From Sva-07 sp963717385 (lineage in GTDB: Bacteria > Actinomycetota > Acidimicrobiia > Acidimicrobiales > Ilumatobacteraceae): a stretch of 64,000 bases of DNA. Location of the stretch: contig CAVQWE010000018.1 of NCBI GenBank assembly GCA_963717385.1, forward strand, positions 1-64,000. Direction: 5' to 3'. Below the pieces are notes generated by a model. That model was not told the origin of the DNA, searched no databases, and saw only the letters and a list, made by a program, of their open reading frames with translations. The position numbers were made by a program, and so were the translations under genes. Positions 60,597-64,000 of the stretch are shown here, piece by piece (positions within the stretch are counted from its first letter, which is position 1; each line of letters starts with the position of its first letter).

Positions 60597-60929
60597 ATGA
60601 TGCGTGCATACGAAATGATGATCATCATCGACGGCGACGTCGATGACCCCAAGGCCCAGGCCTGGATGAAGTCGGTGACCGACGGTGTCGCCACCGCCGG
60701 CGGCCAGCTCCACGGCAAGATCGACTGGTGGGGCAAGCGCCAGTTCGCCTACCCGATCAACAAGAAGCCGTCGGGCTACTACATGGTCGCCGAGATCGTG
60801 GCTCCGGCCGGATCACTCGACGAACTCGAGCGCACGCTCCGTCTCGCGGACGATGTGGTCCGTCACAAGCTCATCCGTCTGCCCGAAGCCGAGGCCGAGC
60901 GCCGCGGCATGGCAGTGCCCGCCGCCTGA
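60597..60929 (+). CDS. rpsF: 30S ribosomal protein S6
   Basis: 110 aa. MMRAYEMMIIIDGDVDDPKA, then KIDWWGKRQFAYPINKKPSG and YYMVAEIVAPAGSLDELERT, the normal S6 fold. The second ATG (60600) may be the real start. It pairs with S18 on the 30S platform. It heads the rpsF-ssb-rpsR-rplI operon. Intact. Confidence 0.97.
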   Translation: MMRAYEMMIIIDGDVDDPKAQAWMKSVTDGVATAGGQLHGKIDWWGKRQFAYPINKKPSGYYMVAEIVAPAGSLDELERTLRLADDVVRHKLIRLPEAEAERRGMAVPAA

Positions 60930-60957
60930 GTGCAGCGGTCAAGCAAAGGGGAACAAC

Positions 60958-61402
60958 ATGGCATCTGAGAACAGCGTCACGCTGGTCGGCAATCTCACCC
61001 GAGATCCCGAACTGCGTTATACGCCGAGCGGCGCGGGAGTCGCGAGCTTCGGGCTCGCCGTCAACCGCCGCTACCAGGTCAACGGTGAATGGCAAGAGCA
61101 AGTGTCATTCTTCAACATCGTTGCCTGGAGCGAACTCGGCGAGAACGCCGCCGCCAGCCTCAGCAAGGGCATGCGCGCCATCGTCACCGGTCGCCTCGAG
61201 CAGCGCTCGTACGAGACCAAGGACGGCGAGAAGCGCAGCGTGACCGAGATCCGCGCCGACGAACTCGGCCCGAGTCTGCGCTGGGCGCAGGCCCAGGTCG
61301 AACGCATCAGCCGCGACGACGCCACCAGTGGTGGTGGGCGGTGGCGGCGGCGGACAACGCAGCGCCCCTGACCCCGTGTACGGCGACGAAGAGCCGTTCT
61401 GA
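60958..61402 (+). CDS. ssb: single-stranded DNA-binding protein, one frameshift
   Basis: About 147 aa after repair. OB fold: SENSVTLVGNLTRDPELRYT, VASFGLAVNRRYQVNGEWQE, FFNIVAWSELGENAAASLSK and GRLEQRSYETKDGEKRSVTE. One extra G in GGTGGTGG[G]CGG at ~61336 breaks the frame just before the Gly linker and the C-terminal tip, which reads SAPDPVYGDEEPF. That acidic tip (DEEPF) binds partner proteins. The start is ATG 60958 with AAAGGGG upstream. SSB coats single strands at the replication fork. Confidence 0.95.
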
Positions 61403-61453
61403 GCCCCGCTCGATTCATCGAAGATCTGATTTTCCAGTCGTAAGGAACCACCA

Positions 61454-61891
61454 ATGGCAAGCAAGAAGAACAAGGCGCGCAGCGCCCGTGATCTGAACCC
61501 ACGCAAGTTCAAGAAGAAGACGAGCATCCTCGTCATCGAAAAGGTCGAGTACATCGACTACAAGGACGTCGATCTGCTCGGACGCTTCATGAGCGACCGA
61601 GCCAAGATCAAGAACCGTCGCGTCGCCGGCAACACCCTGCAGCAGCAGCGTGAAGTCGCCAACGCTGTCAAGGTCGCCCGTGAGATGGCGTTGCTGCCGT
61701 ACGCGAAGCGCGTGGCCTCCACCCGCACCGGCGGTCGTGGTCGCGATGGCGGTCGAGATGGTGGCCGCGAGGGCGGTCGCGATCGCGACACGAGCTTGAA
61801 CGACGATGCCAACGACACCGCGACCGACGACACGATCGAAGGCACCGAGACCGTCGAGGCCACCGAAGTCACCCAGACCGAGGAGGGCTGA
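61454..61891 (+). CDS. rpsR: 30S ribosomal protein S18 with long C-terminal extension
   Basis: 145 aa; S18 is usually 75-90 aa. The first ~90 residues are a normal S18: ARDLNPRKFKKKTSILVIEK, KDVDLLGRFMSDRAKIKNRR and NTLQQQREVANAVKVAREMA. Then come ~18 residues of Arg/Gly/Asp (RGRDGGRDGGREGGRDRD) and a Thr/Glu/Asp-rich tail ending QTEEG. There is no zinc-binding cysteine. The tail could be disordered and solvent-exposed. It is followed 3 bases later by rplI. Confidence 0.95.
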   Translation: MASKKNKARSARDLNPRKFKKKTSILVIEKVEYIDYKDVDLLGRFMSDRAKIKNRRVAGNTLQQQREVANAVKVAREMALLPYAKRVASTRTGGRGRDGGRDGGREGGRDRDTSLNDDANDTATDDTIEGTETVEATEVTQTEEG

Positions 61892-61894
61892 GCG

Positions 61895-62341
61895 ATGAAG
61901 GTGATTCTCCGTTCCGATCTCGATGGTCTCGGCAAGCGTGGCGACATCGTCGAGGTGGCCGATGGTCACGCCCGCAACTTCTTGTTCCCGAAGGGTCATG
62001 CGATCGCAGCGTCCGATGGCGCGATCGAGCAGGCCGGTCGCATGCGTTCGGCACGCGATCAGCGTGACTCCAGCGCACGCGAAGCGGCCACACAGATTGC
62101 GAGCACGCTCGTTCCCAAGGTGATCACGGTCGCTGTCAAGGCCGGCCCCGAAGGCAAGCTCTTCGGCTCGGTCCACGCCGCCGACATCGTTGCCGCCGTC
62201 CAGGAGCAGACCGAGATCGAACTCGATCGCCGTCAGCTCGAGGTCGACATCATCAAGACCACCGGGCAGCACACGGTGACAGCGTCGCTGCACAGCAGCG
62301 TGTCGTTCCCGATCACGATCGACGTCGTCGCCGCCGACTGA
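61895..62341 (+). CDS. rplI: 50S ribosomal protein L9
   Basis: 148 aa, full length. N-domain MKVILRSDLDGLGKRGDIVE, GHARNFLFPKGHAIAASDGA; then a connecting helix and the C-domain with KVITVAVKAGPEGKLFGSVH and TGQHTVTASLHSSVSFPITI. L9 binds 23S rRNA at the base of L1. Intact. Confidence 0.97.
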   Translation: MKVILRSDLDGLGKRGDIVEVADGHARNFLFPKGHAIAASDGAIEQAGRMRSARDQRDSSAREAATQIASTLVPKVITVAVKAGPEGKLFGSVHAADIVAAVQEQTEIELDRRQLEVDIIKTTGQHTVTASLHSSVSFPITIDVVAAD

Positions 62342-62416
62342 CGTCCAGCCCTGGCTGCCGGAGGGCAGCTCGGGGCCGTGCCGAAACAGCGGGCAGTCAC
62401 GCTGACCGAACGCGCC

Positions 62417-62470
62417 CATCCACAGGTGCGTCCACAGCGTGTTGTCCACAGATGTCTGTGGTTGTCCACA
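62417..62470. promoter_or_regulatory. cluster of DnaA boxes upstream of dnaB
   Basis: Between rplI and dnaB there are two perfect TTGTCCACA boxes, at 62442-62450 and 62462-62470, exactly 20 bases apart and in the same orientation, plus CATCCACAG at 62417-62425 and GCGTCCACA at 62428-62436. Such a cluster outside oriC suggests that DnaA controls dnaB expression, or that DnaA binds and titrates here. Experimental support is lacking. Confidence 0.65.
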
Positions 62471-62543
62471 CCCGGTCAACAGCGAAATCCCAGGGTTGTT
62501 CCTCTTCCGCCACACAGGAACTCCCTGGAAGAGTGGGGTCCCC

Positions 62544-63929
62544 ATGTCGATCGACGAACAATTCGCAACCAGCCGCAACCAGCGGGGCAGTGCTGCTCCC
62601 AGTCGCGGCGGCCGAGTTCCTCCCCACAACCTGCAGGCCGAGGAATCGGTGCTCGGTGCGCTGCTGCTCAGCCGGGATGCGATCGGGGTCGTTGGTGAGG
62701 CGGGCCTCAACGTTCGCGACTTCTACAGCCCCGCGCATCAGCACATCTTCGATTCGGTCCGGTCGCTGTATTCGTCATCGGGCCCGGTCGATGTGGTCAC
62801 GGTGGCCGACGAGTTGCGTCGTCACGGCCTGCTCGACGAGATCGGTGGGATCGAGCGGCTGAACGATCTCCAGAACGCCACGCCGTCGGTGTCGGGCGCC
62901 GAGCACTACGCCCGCATCGTGATGGACACCGCCCTGTTGCGTCGTCTGATCCACACTGCCGGCGAGATCACCGACCTCGCGTTCTCCGAACCCGACGACG
63001 TCACCAAGGCCGTCGACCTCGCCGAGTCGAAGATGTTCGAAGTGGCCGAAGATCGTGTGGTCGACTCGACACGGCCGATCCAAGAGCTGCTGAACATCGC
63101 CATGGATCAGCTCGAGGAGAACTACGAACGCGGCGACACCATCACCGGTGCCGCCACGGGCTATGACGACCTCGACGAACTCCTGTCGGGCCTCCAGCCG
63201 AGCACCCTCAACATCGTCGGTGCGCGGCCGGCGATGGGCAAGACCGCGTTCGGGTTGGGGATGGCGACACACATCGCGAAGCACTCGGCGAAGCCGGTCC
63301 TGGTGTTCTCGCTCGAGATGGGCCACTCCGAGTTGACCCAGCGCATCCTGTCGAGCGAGGCCAAGGTCGACTCGACCAAGCTGCGCACCGGCAAGCTCAG
63401 CGAGAGCGACTGGTCGAAGATCGGCCTCGCGGTCGGTCGCCTCGAGGTGCCGTTGTTCCTCGACGACAACCCACAGGTCACCGTGATGGAGATCCGCGCC
63501 AAGGCTCGGCGCATCAAAGCGCAGCACGGCGGCCTGGCGCTGATCATGATCGACTACCTGCAGCTGATGAGCGGCAGTGGAGCGTCCGAGAACCGTCAGC
63601 TCGAAGTCAGCGAGATCAGCCGAAACTTGAAGGTGCTCGCTCGCGAGTTGGAGGTGCCGATCGTGGCGCTCAGCCAGCTCAGCCGAAACCTCGAAGCTCG
63701 GTCCGACAAGCGCCCGATGCTCGCCGACCTGCGTGAGTCCGGTTCGCTCGAGCAGGACGCCGACGTCGTGATGTTCCTCTACCGCGACGAGGTGTACAAC
63801 CCCGAGTCGCCCGACAAGGGCTCGGCCGAGGTGATCGTGTCGAAGCACCGCTCCGGCCCGATCGGCACCAAGCGCCTGGTGTTCCTCGGCCAGTACACGC
63901 GCTTCGACAACGCCGCCCGCTCGATGTAG
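62544..63929 (+). CDS. dnaB: replicative DNA helicase DnaB
   Basis: 461 aa from ATG 62544 (MSIDEQFATSRNQRG), chosen because of the GGAAGAGTGG upstream. N-domain: VPPHNLQAEESVLGALLLSR, IFDSVRSLYSSSGPVDVVTV. The RecA-like part has Walker A GARPAMGKTAFGLGMATHIA, Walker B LALIMIDYLQLMSG, and the Arg finger region VSKHRSGPIGTKRLVF. It unwinds DNA ahead of the fork. No intein insertion. The last 71 bases of the window hold no gene I can see. Confidence 0.97.
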   Translation: MSIDEQFATSRNQRGSAAPSRGGRVPPHNLQAEESVLGALLLSRDAIGVVGEAGLNVRDFYSPAHQHIFDSVRSLYSSSGPVDVVTVADELRRHGLLDEIGGIERLNDLQNATPSVSGAEHYARIVMDTALLRRLIHTAGEITDLAFSEPDDVTKAVDLAESKMFEVAEDRVVDSTRPIQELLNIAMDQLEENYERGDTITGAATGYDDLDELLSGLQPSTLNIVGARPAMGKTAFGLGMATHIAKHSAKPVLVFSLEMGHSELTQRILSSEAKVDSTKLRTGKLSESDWSKIGLAVGRLEVPLFLDDNPQVTVMEIRAKARRIKAQHGGLALIMIDYLQLMSGSGASENRQLEVSEISRNLKVLARELEVPIVALSQLSRNLEARSDKRPMLADLRESGSLEQDADVVMFLYRDEVYNPESPDKGSAEVIVSKHRSGPIGTKRLVFLGQYTRFDNAARSM

Positions 63930-64000
63930 ACGCTTGGCAGCTCACCAGTGGCGCAGGTCGATCGGCCACCGATCGCGAACTGTCTCGTCCTCGACGAGCC

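Noticed and set aside
63930..64000. Possible gene after dnaB
   Set aside because: Only 71 bases remain, with no start, Shine-Dalgarno or conserved sequence; the overlapping minus-strand frame is a shadow of dnaB.

Overview
This is a GC-rich actinobacterial chromosome segment centred on the replication origin. The gene order rplI-rpsR-ssb-rpsF, pcnA, sigM-like sigma factor, trxB-trxA-cwlM-parB-parA-rsmG-khpB-yidC-yidD-rnpA-rpmH, oriC, dnaA-dnaN-recF-gyrB-gyrA, tRNA-Ile and tRNA-Ala is the classic actinobacterial origin layout. A mycothione reductase, F420/flavin LLM-type oxidoreductases, TTGTCCACA-type DnaA boxes and many GTG/TTG starts fit Actinomycetota. My best guess, from overall look only, is the Acidimicrobiia (Ilumatobacter-like); the sequence alone does not prove this.

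Layout. 1-10.3 kb is the most accessory part: a FtsX-type ABC exporter, small membrane proteins, a broken LuxR/MalT-type regulator, an LPATG-anchored surface protein, a serine-hydrolase lipoprotein that shares a C-terminal domain with a small neighbour, an XRE regulator and a tyrosine integrase next to tRNA-Ala(TGC). 10.4-28 kb is general metabolism: GNAT acetyltransferases, LLM oxidoreductases, an amidohydrolase, a sugar-lactone oxidase, mycothione reductase, Nudix, a molybdopterin oxidoreductase and an MgtE-like/DUF1003 pair. 28-39 kb, all on the minus strand, runs tRNA-Ile(GAT), DUF3566, gyrA, gyrB, DUF721, recF, dnaN, dnaA and oriC. 39-44.5 kb, on the plus strand, holds rpmH to parB with an array of three perfect parS sites. 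44.7-54.8 kb, minus strand, is an envelope/redox cluster: cwlM-like, trxA, trxB, membrane protein, anti-sigma, ECF sigma, Ser/Thr kinase, degV, DUF6049, GNAT. 54.8-64 kb holds pcnA, a GGDEF/EAL protein, a methyltransferase, DUF5318, DUF192 and rpsF-ssb-rpsR-rplI-dnaB.

How they work together. DnaA, DnaN, RecF, gyrase, DnaB and SSB replicate DNA; ParA/ParB/parS segregate the origin; RpmH/RnpA/YidD/YidC/KhpB/RsmG serve ribosome, RNA and membrane-protein biogenesis; TrxA/TrxB and mycothione reductase keep thiols reduced; the sigma/anti-sigma pair, kinase and CwlM-like protein probably link envelope state to cell-wall synthesis.

The strongest global observation is that about 25 single-base frameshifts break otherwise well conserved genes, including dnaA, rnpA, yidC, parA, rsmG, khpB, trxB and ssb. 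Most are repaired by removing one base. Essential genes cannot all be dead, so I read these as assembly/sequencing errors and annotate the repaired genes. I see no CRISPR array, rRNA, insertion sequence or clear new multi-gene system. The more unusual points are an intact Ser/Thr kinase where mycobacteria have the MurJ-pseudokinase fusion, a CwlM-like protein lacking its catalytic residues, a repeat-borne parS array, DnaA boxes upstream of dnaB, a long tail on S18, and a domain shared by two secreted proteins.
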